From Deltaproteobacteria bacterium (GTDB taxonomy: Bacteria > Myxococcota > B64-G9): a stretch of 64,000 nt of DNA. Below, one piece after another: positions 35,251 to 43,687 of the stretch (position 1 is its first letter; the number at the start of each line of letters is the position of its first letter). The stretch covers positions 1-64,000 of the forward strand of contig JAFCZJ010000001.1 of the NCBI GenBank assembly GCA_019314375.1, in the 5' to 3' direction. A program made the position numbers and the translations under genes. The notes beneath the pieces were generated by a model. It saw only the letters and a list, made by a program, of their open reading frames with translations, had not been told where the DNA came from and did no database searches.

Positions 35251-35388
35251 CTACGGATTTTCGGAGGTTCACCCCCGCGATTCGCCCCCCCGTTCGCTGA
35301 TTACCACCTGCGGCAATAATCACCAGGGCCTACCGCTTTACTCCAAGCTTGTGTAGACTAGAGCCATTGTGTGCAGAGGGAGATAAAC

Positions 35389-37662
35389 ATGAAAAAAGCG
35401 TTCCTACTCGTGTTGGCGATTTCCTGGATGGCCGGTTGTGGCGGCGGTGAACTGGAATCCTGGGGCTGCACCGGCGATGACGAATGCAAACATGGCCGGG
35501 TCTGTATCGATGGCCGCTGCGAAGATGCCTCCAGCGTTTGCACGAGCGATGACGACTGCCCCGCGGGTCAGAGTTGCTTTCAGTCCATCTGCAAAGTCTG
35601 CGATGGAGACGCCGATGGGGTCTTTGGCCCAGCTTGCAACGGTGCCGACTGCGATGACCAACATGGCGGTGTCCACCCGGGCGCGGACGAGCTTTGCGGC
35701 GATCAACTGGACAACGACTGCGACGGCGTCACCGATCCCGCCGCCCTTTGTGATGATCTCTGCGCACTCATTGACTGCCCCGACGGCATGGCCTGTGATC
35801 CGAGCACCGGAGAATGCGTGCCCATCTGCGCCGAGCAATGCCAGGGCAAGGAATGCGGCCCTGACGGTTGTGGCGGTTCTTGCGGCCTTTGTCCCACCGG
35901 GGAATTTTGCAACCGACAAGGACTGTGTGAAAGCGGCTGCGTGGACGCATGCGCGGCGGGCAGCAGATCCTGCATCGGCAACGCAGTGGTCACCTGCGCC
36001 GACGAAAACGGGGATGGCTGCACCGAATGGTCCGAGCCCCAAGCCTGTGCCCCCGAACAAGTTTGCACAGACGGTGCCTGTGAATCCTGCACCCCAAATT
36101 GCGCAGGCTTAGAATGCGGCTCGGACGGCTGCGGTGGAAGCTGCGGGGGCTGCGATCCGGATGAACACTGTGAAGCAGGCCGCTGCGTTTCGGGTTGTTT
36201 CGATGAATGCGAATGGGGCGACAGCTACTGCCTGGATGCCTACTCATTTTCCGAATGTGGCTTTTTCGACCAGGATCTCTGTCTTGAGTATGGTCCGCCC
36301 GTCTGGTGCGATGAGGATTCTCCCTGCGACCCCGAGCTGGGACGCTGCCGAGGGACCTGTTGGGATGAATGCGAATGGGGCATGAGCTTCTGCATGGACA
36401 ACTATAGCTTCCAGGAATGCGCCGACTTCGACGGCGATGGCTGTGCCGAACTGGGACCGGTCCAGCTCTGTCCGGAGAGCGAGCCCTGTAACCGCATGAC
36501 GGGCCGCTGCGAGGGCGGATGCTGGGACGAATGTTTCTGGGGCGAGAGCTTCTGCGTCGATGAACAAGGCTACATGGAATGCGGCGATTGGGACAACGAC
36601 GAGTGCCTGGAACTCGGCCCCTACCAGTCTTGTGGACCCGATAACTTCTGCGACTGGGAGACAGGGCGGTGTTATGGGGGATGCAGGGACGAATGCGAGA
36701 TCTGGGAGCGCTACTGCCTGGATTATTGGTTTTACGTGGAATGCGGCAACTTCGACTACGACCCCTGCCTGGAGTTTGGCGAGCCCATGGAATGCCCGCC
36801 GGAACTGCCTTGCGACTGGAACACCGGCTTCTGCGGTGGGTGCCTCCCCTTGAGCTGCTCTGACATGGGCTTTGAATGCGGATGGCAGGACGACGGCTGT
36901 GGCGGCGGTCAATACTGCGGAGACTGTCAACCTGGAGAAATATGCACCCGCAACGGACAGTGCCGGGCTGATGGAACCCACGATGGAGCGGGAGAACCCT
37001 GCGATTGGTACAACGGCTGCCCGGACGACTGGAACGCCGCATACATCTGCGTTGAAACACCTGGCGACTGGCAGGGCTTCTGCTCTTTCCCTTGCGACAA
37101 CAACGCAGACTGCGCCCTGGAATTCCCTGGAGGCTGCTGTGAAGAACTCGCCCCGGATCACAAGGTATGCCTCTTCGGAGAGTATTGTAACAGCAACTGG
37201 CCTGGATACTTAGAGGACTGCTCGGACACCATGATGTGCCAACCAGACATGCTCTGCATCGACATCGAGGGCCAGGGTCGAAGCATCTGCATGCTCACCT
37301 GCGATACAAGCGTCAACGTCTGCCCTGAAGGCGGCAACTGCCTTCCCGTGGAAGATGGCGCGGCCGCCGGGATTTGCCTGCCCACCGGCGACGGCGTCTT
37401 CGGCGATCCCTGCACCCTGACGGTCGGCTGTCAGGCGGGCCTGGTCTGCATTCGCCTGGACGAAGAACACCAGGGCTTCTGCAACCGCTTGTGCTCGGAA
37501 TTTTTGCCCTGCCCCAACAGCTTTGACTGCATCCTGGAAGACGGGACAGGAGGCATCTGGTGCGCTGCGATGTGTGAGAACGAGTGGGAATGCGATTTCC
37601 TTGGAGATTGGGAGTGTGTGGATGCCTGGGGCGCGGGAATCGGCACCTGTCTTCCCAATTAA
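35389..37662 (+). CDS. Cysteine-rich lipoprotein with MopE-type metal motif and four 54-residue repeats
   Basis: The ATG at 35389 has GGGAG upstream; 757 residues. The lipobox is SWMAGC (Cys17). After two Dickkopf-like Cys units comes a MopE-type segment (70-115: DGDADGVFG..C.GADCDD..VHPGADELCGDQLDNDCDG). Two 'C.G.ECG.DGCGGSCG.C' knots follow (about 151-168 and 238-255). Four repeats of exactly 54 residues begin at C270, C324, C378 and C432, with the shape CxDECxWGxSxCxD..xxECGxFDxDxCLExGP. A diverged unit starts at C184. More Cys-rich units fill residues 490-757. It is probably an exported, disulfide-stabilised, calcium- or metal-binding surface protein. Confidence 0.8.
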   Translation: MKKAFLLVLAISWMAGCGGGELESWGCTGDDECKHGRVCIDGRCEDASSVCTSDDDCPAGQSCFQSICKVCDGDADGVFGPACNGADCDDQHGGVHPGADELCGDQLDNDCDGVTDPAALCDDLCALIDCPDGMACDPSTGECVPICAEQCQGKECGPDGCGGSCGLCPTGEFCNRQGLCESGCVDACAAGSRSCIGNAVVTCADENGDGCTEWSEPQACAPEQVCTDGACESCTPNCAGLECGSDGCGGSCGGCDPDEHCEAGRCVSGCFDECEWGDSYCLDAYSFSECGFFDQDLCLEYGPPVWCDEDSPCDPELGRCRGTCWDECEWGMSFCMDNYSFQECADFDGDGCAELGPVQLCPESEPCNRMTGRCEGGCWDECFWGESFCVDEQGYMECGDWDNDECLELGPYQSCGPDNFCDWETGRCYGGCRDECEIWERYCLDYWFYVECGNFDYDPCLEFGEPMECPPELPCDWNTGFCGGCLPLSCSDMGFECGWQDDGCGGGQYCGDCQPGEICTRNGQCRADGTHDGAGEPCDWYNGCPDDWNAAYICVETPGDWQGFCSFPCDNNADCALEFPGGCCEELAPDHKVCLFGEYCNSNWPGYLEDCSDTMMCQPDMLCIDIEGQGRSICMLTCDTSVNVCPEGGNCLPVEDGAAAGICLPTGDGVFGDPCTLTVGCQAGLVCIRLDEEHQGFCNRLCSEFLPCPNSFDCILEDGTGGIWCAAMCENEWECDFLGDWECVDAWGAGIGTCLPN

Positions 37663-37664
37663 GC

Positions 37665-38840
37665 CTACTTCTTTCGGGACAGGCTAACAGCCAACTCGTC
37701 AACACCGTCGACCGTCAGTGGATACATGTCGAAAACCTGTTCAACGATCAAGACGCTGGGTGCCTGCCACATATTGCGGCGCATCGGGTTCAACCACGCG
37801 CTGTGCCGAAAATGCTCAGTCAAACGACGCAGGTGGGTCACGCCGGGCTCTTCGTTGCGCTCACTCCAATCGATGGAACCGTAGCGATCCAGCAGTTCGC
37901 CTGGATACATGTATGCATCACCCACCATCACCAGGCGCGCATCCCTGTCGAAACGACGGAAAAGGTCATCGAGGGGGACGGACTCGTAGAACGACGTATC
38001 ACGGTAAATTTTGTCGTAAACACAGTTATGGAAAAAATAGCACTCAAAGCGCTTGAAGTGCTGGGCGGCGTGGGCCGCCGAGAACAACAAGTCCACCAAT
38101 CGCCGGTATGGCTCCATGGAGCCGCCCACGTCCATGGCCAAAATCAAAGACAGGTTATTGGCCCGTGGCGGTCTGAACACCAAATCCAAGTCACCCGCCT
38201 GACGAGCGGTGGCGTCGATGGTGGCGTCCACATCCAGTTCATCCGCCCGGCCTGCTCGTTTCAGGGCCCTCAGCTTCTTCAGTGCCACGCCGAGCAAACG
38301 GGTGTCCAAGACCTGATCTCGCCGATGTTCTCGAAAACGTCTCTCAGCCGCCACCTGCACGGCAGAGCCCAGGCGCCCCTGCCCACCCACGCGTATCCCT
38401 CCAGGGTGATAACCGCTGTGCCCGAAAGGAGAGGTGCCCCCCGTCCCCACCCAACGGTTGCCTCCATCGTGTCTGCCGTCCTGCTCGGCAAGACGTTTCT
38501 CAAGCTCTGCCCGCAACGCTTCGACGTCCACTGAGTCCAAAAGCCGGCGCATGGCGGGATCGACGGCATAAGGTTCGATGCCTTGCTCCAACCATTCCAT
38601 CACCTGTTCTTCGATGTTCGGCAGAAACTCAGCCACACCCTTAAAGTGCTGAGCGAAACACTGATCAAAATCATCCAGCTCGCTCTCATCCTTGACCAGG
38701 ATGCTCCGCGACAAAGAATAAAAACCCATCAGAGACGAGCCATGAAGACCCTTGACCAAGCCTTCCAGCAGGGTCATCCATTGCTGAGGCGTCACGCGCA
38801 AACCGCGTTCTCGTAAGCGATAGAAAAAGCCCAAAAACAT
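37665..38840 (-). CDS. VWA-domain protein, CoxE-like, partner of MoxR ATPase
   Basis: The ATG at 38840 shares one base with the stop of the MoxR gene (TGATG); 391 residues. The N-terminal half is helical (FYRLRERGLRVTPQQWMTLLEGL). The VWA domain carries the MIDAS DVGGSM, slightly changed from DxSxS because Gly replaces the first Ser. The C-terminal half has RDARLVMVGDAYM and ends near a hydrophobic strand. MoxR/VWA pairs work as ATPase-driven metal insertion or assembly factors. The client protein is not in this window. The 3' end is 2 bp from the convergent lipoprotein gene. Confidence 0.8.
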   Translation of the reverse strand: MFLGFFYRLRERGLRVTPQQWMTLLEGLVKGLHGSSLMGFYSLSRSILVKDESELDDFDQCFAQHFKGVAEFLPNIEEQVMEWLEQGIEPYAVDPAMRRLLDSVDVEALRAELEKRLAEQDGRHDGGNRWVGTGGTSPFGHSGYHPGGIRVGGQGRLGSAVQVAAERRFREHRRDQVLDTRLLGVALKKLRALKRAGRADELDVDATIDATARQAGDLDLVFRPPRANNLSLILAMDVGGSMEPYRRLVDLLFSAAHAAQHFKRFECYFFHNCVYDKIYRDTSFYESVPLDDLFRRFDRDARLVMVGDAYMYPGELLDRYGSIDWSERNEEPGVTHLRRLTEHFRHSAWLNPMRRNMWQAPSVLIVEQVFDMYPLTVDGVDELAVSLSRKK

Positions 38841-39688
38841 CAGCGCCCCAAAAGCCCCCGACCACTGCGATTCGACCCGCGCGCCACAACGTCCAAATCC
38901 TCGGGTTTTTTGATCATGGCACCAAGAAAGGGAATCTCCCGGTTCAGCTCTTTGTGGCTGATGCCTGCGGCAAGCAAGGCCCCGATCCAGTCGATGAGCT
39001 CGGAGGTTGAGGGAAGTTTTCGCAATCCGTGGAGTTCCCTCAGCCAATAGAACTTCTCCAAACATTGTTTCAACAACTTCTCATTCAGCTTGGGGTGGTG
39101 AACAGCCACGATCTCAGCCATCCGAGCAGCATCCGGGAACTGGATGTAATGAAAAATGCAACGCCGCAAAAAAGCATCAGGCAGTTCCTTCTCTGCGTTT
39201 GAAGTGATGATAACCACGGGCCGCTGCTTGGCCTGGTGCACATCTCCGGTCTCCGCCACCCGAAACTCCATGACGTCCAACTCATGGAGCAGATCATTCG
39301 GAAACTCTAAATCGGCCTTGTCGATCTCGTCGATGAGCAGCACCACCTGCTCGTCGACGGTCAGAGCCTCGCCGAGGGGGCCAAACCGAATGTACTGCCG
39401 AATGTCCGAAACATCCTTGTCGCCAAAACGACTGTCCTGCAGTCGCTGCACCGTGTCGTAGACATACAAACCCTCGACGGCCTTGGAAGTGGACTTGACG
39501 TTCCAGCTAAGAAGCGGCAAGCCGAGTTGCTCGGCCACGGCATGGGCCAAAAGCGTCTTGCCAGTACCAGGCTCACCCTTGATCAACAAGGGCCGCCCAA
39601 GTGCGACGGCCACATTGACCGCATGCCGCAACTCGGGTGAAGTGATGTATCGTGAGGTTCCTGAAAAGCGCTCAAACTCTGTCATCAT
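38840..39688 (-). CDS. MoxR-family AAA+ ATPase
   Basis: The ATG at 39688 has AGGAG 5 bases upstream; 282 residues. Walker A is GEPGTGKT (38-45), Walker B is VVLLIDEIDKAD (about 115-126) and sensor 1 is VIITSNAEKELPDAFLRRC. The ISHKELNREIPFLGAMIKK tail is typical of the short MoxR class. It is coupled to the VWA gene, so the pair is one functional unit for chaperone-like remodelling. It is divergent from abiE, whose operator sits in the gap. Confidence 0.9.
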   Translation of the reverse strand: MMTEFERFSGTSRYITSPELRHAVNVAVALGRPLLIKGEPGTGKTLLAHAVAEQLGLPLLSWNVKSTSKAVEGLYVYDTVQRLQDSRFGDKDVSDIRQYIRFGPLGEALTVDEQVVLLIDEIDKADLEFPNDLLHELDVMEFRVAETGDVHQAKQRPVVIITSNAEKELPDAFLRRCIFHYIQFPDAARMAEIVAVHHPKLNEKLLKQCLEKFYWLRELHGLRKLPSTSELIDWIGALLAAGISHKELNREIPFLGAMIKKPEDLDVVARGSNRSGRGLLGR

Positions 39689-39768
39689 GAGGTCTCCTCG
39701 CTCAACTCCTATCACAGCCCAGACCGGAGGTACAAGCTGCCGACCCTCGGTATGCCGAAAAGTATCGG

Positions 39769-39855
39769 TATAGGCATATAATGTGCCTCTTTTGTCTCAT
39801 TACGGCAAATACTCATTGCCAAAATGAGTCATTAGAGGTATTTTATATGCCTATA
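39769..39855. promoter_or_regulatory. Long inverted repeat in front of abiEi, probable AbiEi operator and promoter
   Basis: The outer arms are a perfect 13-bp pair (39769-39781 and 39843-39855: TATAGGCATATAA). Inner CCTCT/AGAGG and CTCATT/AATGAG pairs make the palindrome continuous over most of the 87 bp. TATAAT (39777-39782) falls inside the left arm. AbiEi antitoxins are known to bind inverted repeats and repress their own operon, so this is the likely operator. It is AT-rich against a GC-rich background. Confidence 0.65.
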
Positions 39856-39874
39856 TGGAGGCAATTCGGAAACC

Positions 39875-40681
39875 ATGAAACCAAGCACCTTCTTCGGTCG
39901 CCATCCAGTGTTCAGATTTGACGAATTCCGGGCTGCCTACCTTGCCAAGGGCACCCGCAGCGCCCAAACAGCGGCCTCCATATTGAAGCAGCATGTGGCT
40001 GCGGGTCGTCTTATCAACGTACGCAGAGGGCTTTATGCATGCCTTCCCCCAGGTGCTGATCCGACAAGCTTTCGGGTGGACCCATACCTGCTGGCAAGCC
40101 GAGTCTCCAAAAACTCGATCCTTGCATACCACAGCGCCCTCGAACTACTCGGCAAGGCTCATTCGCTTTCCAACCGAATTACCTACCTCACCAAGCGACG
40201 GGTCAAGCCTTTCGAGTTTCAGGGGATCCAATTCCTCGCCGTGCTGGTTCCGGCAGCCCTACGAAATTCTTCCGATTCGGGCGGAGGCCTGATAGACGAA
40301 CGTCGCCTCGGCCTCGCCCTGAGCGTGACCGGTTACGAACGCACGATGGTCGATGTGCTCCATTCACCGCGCTACGGCGGCGGCTGGGAAGAGATATGGC
40401 GCTCGCTCGAGGCGATCGAGTTCGTCGATCTGGACTTTGTCGTCGACTATGTGCTCCGACTCGGCTCTGCGCTTACGGTGGCACGCGTCGGCTTTTTCCT
40501 CGAGCAGCACCGGGACGAACTCCTGGTCGAAGATCGGCACCTCAAAACCTTGCAGGCCAATGTTCCGTCCCGGCCGAGCTACTTCGACCGGCGGCACCGC
40601 AAAGGAGGCAAGCTCCTCTCCCGCTGGAATCTGATCATCCCAAACAAAGTGCTCACGCGTGCATGGGCGGAGGTCTCGTGA
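39875..40681 (+). CDS. abiEi: AbiEi-family antitoxin / transcriptional repressor
   Basis: The protein has 268 residues. An N-terminal winged-helix (FRFDEFRAAYLAKGTRSAQTAASILKQHVAAGRLINVRRGLYAC, about 14-57) is the DNA-binding part. It is followed by the AbiEi C-terminal region (NSILAYHSALELLG, ITYLTKRRVKPFEFQGIQF, VTGYERTMVDVLHSP). In type IV abiE systems this protein counters the toxin and represses the operon. Its stop overlaps the toxin start (GTGA), a normal abiE feature. Confidence 0.85.
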   Translation: MKPSTFFGRHPVFRFDEFRAAYLAKGTRSAQTAASILKQHVAAGRLINVRRGLYACLPPGADPTSFRVDPYLLASRVSKNSILAYHSALELLGKAHSLSNRITYLTKRRVKPFEFQGIQFLAVLVPAALRNSSDSGGGLIDERRLGLALSVTGYERTMVDVLHSPRYGGGWEEIWRSLEAIEFVDLDFVVDYVLRLGSALTVARVGFFLEQHRDELLVEDRHLKTLQANVPSRPSYFDRRHRKGGKLLSRWNLIIPNKVLTRAWAEVS

Positions 40682-41643
40682 AGTTCAGTGCCGAGGAGAT
40701 TCAAGCTCATGCCGCCGCGCTCGACTTTCGTCCCGACTCCCTGGAAAAAGTGTTCTGCCTGTTGAGCCTGCTGGAAGCGCTTCGGTCGCACGCCTTCCTT
40801 CGCCCCCGCATCGCGCTCAAAGGAGGCACCGCGCTGAATCTCTTCCTTTTCGACTTGCCACGCTTGTCGGTGGACATCGATCTCAACTATATCGGATCGG
40901 CCGAGCGCGACGAGATGCTTGCGGAGAGACCCAAGGTCGAACATGCCATCCAGGCTGTCTGTTCTCGGGAGCGCCTGGCGGTTAAGCGCATCCCAGGGGG
41001 TCACGCCGGCGGCAAATGGCGCCTGTCTTTCACGAATGCGGCAGGCTCGCTTGACAAGCTTGAGGTGGATTTGAACTTTATGTTTCGATTACCCCTGTGG
41101 CCGATTTCATTCCTGGACTCGAAACCCCTGGGCCCTGCCGTTGCGAAACAGATCGCCGTCGTGGATCGACATGAACTCGCCGCTGGCAAACTCGCTGCCC
41201 TCTGTTCGCGAAATGCCAGCCGAGATATCTTCGATGCACGTGAATTGCTCAAGCGGCCCGATCTGGATCAGGGCAAGCTCCGCCTTGCATTCGTCGTTTT
41301 CGGTGGTCTGAACCGCAAGGACTGGCGGACCGTTCGCATCGATGACATCACAGCAGATCCAAACGAGTTCAGAAATGAACTTGTACCCATGCTGCGCGCT
41401 GCCTTTCGCCCAAAGGACGGCGAGCTCAAAAACTGGTCAGAAACCTTGCTGCGTGAAACGCGGGAGCTGATGACCCTGGTACTCCCGCTAAACTCACGGG
41501 AGCTCGAATTCATCGGCCGACTCAACGACGCCGGCGACATCGTGCCGGAGATGATCACCGACGACCCCCGGATGCAGGCGACGATTCTAAAACACCCCGG
41601 TTTGCGATGGAAAGCGCTCAACGCAAAGAAACAGACAAGCTGA
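40678..41643 (+). CDS. abiEii: AbiEii-family nucleotidyltransferase toxin
   Basis: I place the start at GTG 40678, which overlaps the abiEi stop and follows GGAGG by 4 bases; 321 residues. The DNA polymerase-beta-like nucleotidyltransferase motif is IALKGGTALNLF (GG at 49-50) then PRLSVDIDLNYI, with S64, D66 and D68 as the expected catalytic residues. A later DRHELAAGKLAALCSRNASRDIFDARELL is also typical of the family. AbiEii-type toxins modify tRNAs or other targets with nucleotides and can give phage abortive infection. The operon looks intact and probably foreign; no mobility gene accompanies it. Confidence 0.88.
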   Translation: MKFSAEEIQAHAAALDFRPDSLEKVFCLLSLLEALRSHAFLRPRIALKGGTALNLFLFDLPRLSVDIDLNYIGSAERDEMLAERPKVEHAIQAVCSRERLAVKRIPGGHAGGKWRLSFTNAAGSLDKLEVDLNFMFRLPLWPISFLDSKPLGPAVAKQIAVVDRHELAAGKLAALCSRNASRDIFDARELLKRPDLDQGKLRLAFVVFGGLNRKDWRTVRIDDITADPNEFRNELVPMLRAAFRPKDGELKNWSETLLRETRELMTLVLPLNSRELEFIGRLNDAGDIVPEMITDDPRMQATILKHPGLRWKALNAKKQTS

Positions 41644-41705
41644 CCCCTGGCACTTCTTGCCTGGAGCGGCCCCAGGACCTATCGTCGACCCAGGAGGAAA
41701 AAGCA

Positions 41706-42182
41706 ATGCGCAAACATGTGGTGGGCGTGATGGGCGGAAGCGAGGCCACGGAAGAAGACAAGAAGATGGCCGAGGAACTTGGGGCGCGAATCGCCAAACG
41801 CGGCTGGGTCTTGCTGACCGGAGGCCGACCCATGGGCATCATGCAGGCGGCCAGCAAAGGGGCCTCCGAGGCAGGTGGTCTTGTGGTCGGCGTGCTCTAC
41901 GGTGCCGAGCCCAACGAAGCAAACGCCTATGTGGACATCGCCATCGCAACAGACATGGCCGACGCCCGAAACCTGATCAACGTCTTGAGTTCCGACGTGG
42001 TCGTCGCCTGCCCCGGCTCCACCGGCACCCTCTGCGAAGTCGCCCTGGCCGCCAAGCGCAGCAAACCCCTGGTGCTGCTGGGATTCGATGCCGGCCCCAA
42101 AGTACCGACGGGACCAAGAGTCGCCAAAGTACAATCAGCCGCCGAAGCAGAAGTGCAAATCGCTTCCTTCCTGAATTCCTGA
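41706..42182 (+). CDS. LOG-like nucleotide-binding protein (TIGR00725 type)
   Basis: The ATG at 41706 has AGGAGG 8 bases upstream; 158 residues. The Rossmann pattern is KHVVGVMGGSEATEEDKKMAEELGARIAKRGWVLLTGGRPMGIMQAASKGASEAGGLVVGVLYG. A second conserved segment is VVVACPGSTGTLCEVALAAKRSKPLVLLG. The PGSTGTLCE loop resembles the PGGxGTxxE phosphate-binding loop of lysine decarboxylase-like (LOG/YgdR) proteins; this shorter class has no assigned enzyme activity. A zinc-ribbon gene follows after 75 bp. Confidence 0.8.
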   Translation: MRKHVVGVMGGSEATEEDKKMAEELGARIAKRGWVLLTGGRPMGIMQAASKGASEAGGLVVGVLYGAEPNEANAYVDIAIATDMADARNLINVLSSDVVVACPGSTGTLCEVALAAKRSKPLVLLGFDAGPKVPTGPRVAKVQSAAEAEVQIASFLNS

Positions 42183-42257
42183 GCCAGAAGACATGGGGGG
42201 GGCTTGCGGACTCAGGCCAGCTCTGCTTTACTAAGTTTGGGGGAAGGAGGATTTAGC

Positions 42258-42746
42258 GTGGATAAGCCCAAAATCGATCGCGACAAGATTCATCGACCCA
42301 ATGAAACCCAGCCGCCCTCCAACGACAGTCACATCCGCCAAGTCGACGAAGTCGTGATCCAGGTAACCCAGGCTTTCTGCCCCAAGGGTCACAACCTGGT
42401 CCGAAACGAAGACATTCACTACTATGGCGAAATGGGCATCAGCCTCTGGGTGTCGGATGGGGAAAAAGAAGGCGAAGTCGTGCTGAGCCCCTTTCATGGC
42501 GAGCACAACCGCAAGGGCATGATCGATTTTGCCGATGGGACCAAGCTGCAGATTTCTTGCCCTGTATGCCGGGCCCCGTTGCCCAGGATTTCCAAGTGCA
42601 CCTGCGAGACCGGTGAACTGTTTGGTATCTACATGACCAAAGACTGTTCGGACGCCAACATGGTGGCCTTGTGCAACATCTGGGGATGTCACCGGTCCAA
42701 GGTATACGATCAAGCCGAGTTGCTGTCCGCTTACATGGAAGAGTGA
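42258..42746 (+). CDS. Cysteine-rich (probable zinc-binding) protein, coupled to a PfkB kinase
   Basis: The start is GTG at 42258 with AGGAGG 7 bases upstream; 162 residues. Four cysteine clusters are seen: AFCPKGHNL, SCPVCRAPL, KCTCETGELFG and LCNIWGCHRS. The spacing suggests two structural zinc sites. There is no signal peptide or membrane segment. Its stop overlaps the start of the PfkB gene (GTGA), so they are translationally coupled. I do not recognise the family. The pairing suggests a role with the kinase, but this is inference. Confidence 0.55.
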   Translation: MDKPKIDRDKIHRPNETQPPSNDSHIRQVDEVVIQVTQAFCPKGHNLVRNEDIHYYGEMGISLWVSDGEKEGEVVLSPFHGEHNRKGMIDFADGTKLQISCPVCRAPLPRISKCTCETGELFGIYMTKDCSDANMVALCNIWGCHRSKVYDQAELLSAYMEE

Positions 42747-43678
42747 GAAGCTTGTCCCACCTCCCTGATTCCAGCCGGACGACATCCTCAAGCCGAGACA
42801 TGGAAGCAAACAAGGTCGACCTGCTGTTGGTGGGTGCCTTGGCCCGTGATGAAGACGTGGTGGCAGGCTTGACCGAACATCGCATCGGGGGTGCCGTTTA
42901 CTTCGGATCCTACGCGGCCCAAGCCGCGGGTGCCCGAACCAGCCTCTGGACCGCCATCTCCGAAGCGGATCGCAAGCTGCTCGACCCGCTTCGGCAGGAC
43001 GGCATCGGTGTACACATCTGCGACTCCCCTCACACCGCCGGCATCCGTAACATTTACGAAAGCGCCGACAGGGACCGTCGCCAGTGCCAGCTCATCTCAC
43101 GCGCCCGACCCCTGACCGCGGAAGAAATGCCCGACACTTCGGCCCGCATCATCCACGTTTGCCCCCTGATGGCGGGCGAAGTCGAAGAAAGCGTCTTTTC
43201 CGCCGCTGCATCCCGTGCACAGCTTTCTTTGGATGCCCAGGGCGTCGTGAGAAAGGTTCGAGGCGATCAACTGGTCTTCGAGGCTTGGACCGGACAGGAG
43301 CGCCTGCTGCCCCTGGTACACTTTCTCAAATGCGACACCGCGGAGGCAGAATTCATGACGGGCCTGACCAGGCCGGATGATGCCGCCCGGGCCTTGGCGG
43401 ATCAAGGTGCCCAGGAGGTGCTCGTCACACGTCCGGATGGGGTGAGCCTCTGGGCCGACGGTCGAATATGGCATGCGCCCTTTACGCATCGAGGCCTCGA
43501 AGGACGAACCGGCCGCGGAGACACCTGCATGTCGTCCTACCTGGCCCGTCGCTTAAACCACGAGCCGGAAGCAGCCCTGCGCTTCGCCGCGGCCCTGACC
43601 AGCATCAAAATGGAAACACCAGGCCCCTTTCGCGGCGATCTAAAGGCCGTACAAAAACGCATGGCCCAAATGCCCTGA
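42743..43678 (+). CDS. PfkB-family carbohydrate/nucleoside kinase
   Basis: The start is taken as GTG 42743, overlapping the zinc-ribbon gene stop; ATG 42800 (MEANKVDLLLVG) is a clear alternative and removes a 19-residue, Ser-rich leader. The PfkB fold is supported by DLLLVGALARDE, GGAVYFGSYAAQAAGARTSL, LDAQGVVRK, VHFLKCDTAEAEFMTGL and the C-terminal GRTGRGDTCMSSYLARRL, where the last Asp would be the catalytic base (GAGD class, with RGD here). The substrate could be a sugar or nucleoside and cannot be fixed from sequence. It ends 9 bp before the convergent GT-C gene. Confidence 0.75.
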   Translation: MRSLSHLPDSSRTTSSSRDMEANKVDLLLVGALARDEDVVAGLTEHRIGGAVYFGSYAAQAAGARTSLWTAISEADRKLLDPLRQDGIGVHICDSPHTAGIRNIYESADRDRRQCQLISRARPLTAEEMPDTSARIIHVCPLMAGEVEESVFSAAASRAQLSLDAQGVVRKVRGDQLVFEAWTGQERLLPLVHFLKCDTAEAEFMTGLTRPDDAARALADQGAQEVLVTRPDGVSLWADGRIWHAPFTHRGLEGRTGRGDTCMSSYLARRLNHEPEAALRFAAALTSIKMETPGPFRGDLKAVQKRMAQMP

Positions 43679-43687
43679 GTTCGATCA

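Larger units (their letters stand above)
34918..35388. other. Non-coding gap with short repeats
   Basis: This 471-bp stretch upstream of polA and of the cysteine-rich lipoprotein gene lacks a credible gene. It contains two copies of a CCGGATGCGTCCA unit (about 34977-35007), three tandem copies of a 27-32 bp unit (35129-35217), and a GC hairpin (35230-35250). Divergent promoters for polA and the lipoprotein are expected near its ends, but I could not identify clear boxes. Confidence 0.6.

Noticed and set aside
34918-35388. Replication origin near polA
   Set aside because: No cluster of DnaA boxes or AT-rich unwinding region was seen, and polA is not a marker of oriC.
35990-37060. 356-codon Arg/Ser/Pro-rich minus-strand frame
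   Set aside because: It is the complement of the cysteine-codon-rich repeats of the lipoprotein and has no start signal.
39716-41705. Target-site duplication flanking abiE
   Set aside because: Short similar strings (CCTATC ... GGAGG) occur on both sides, but they are too short and imperfect to support an insertion footprint.
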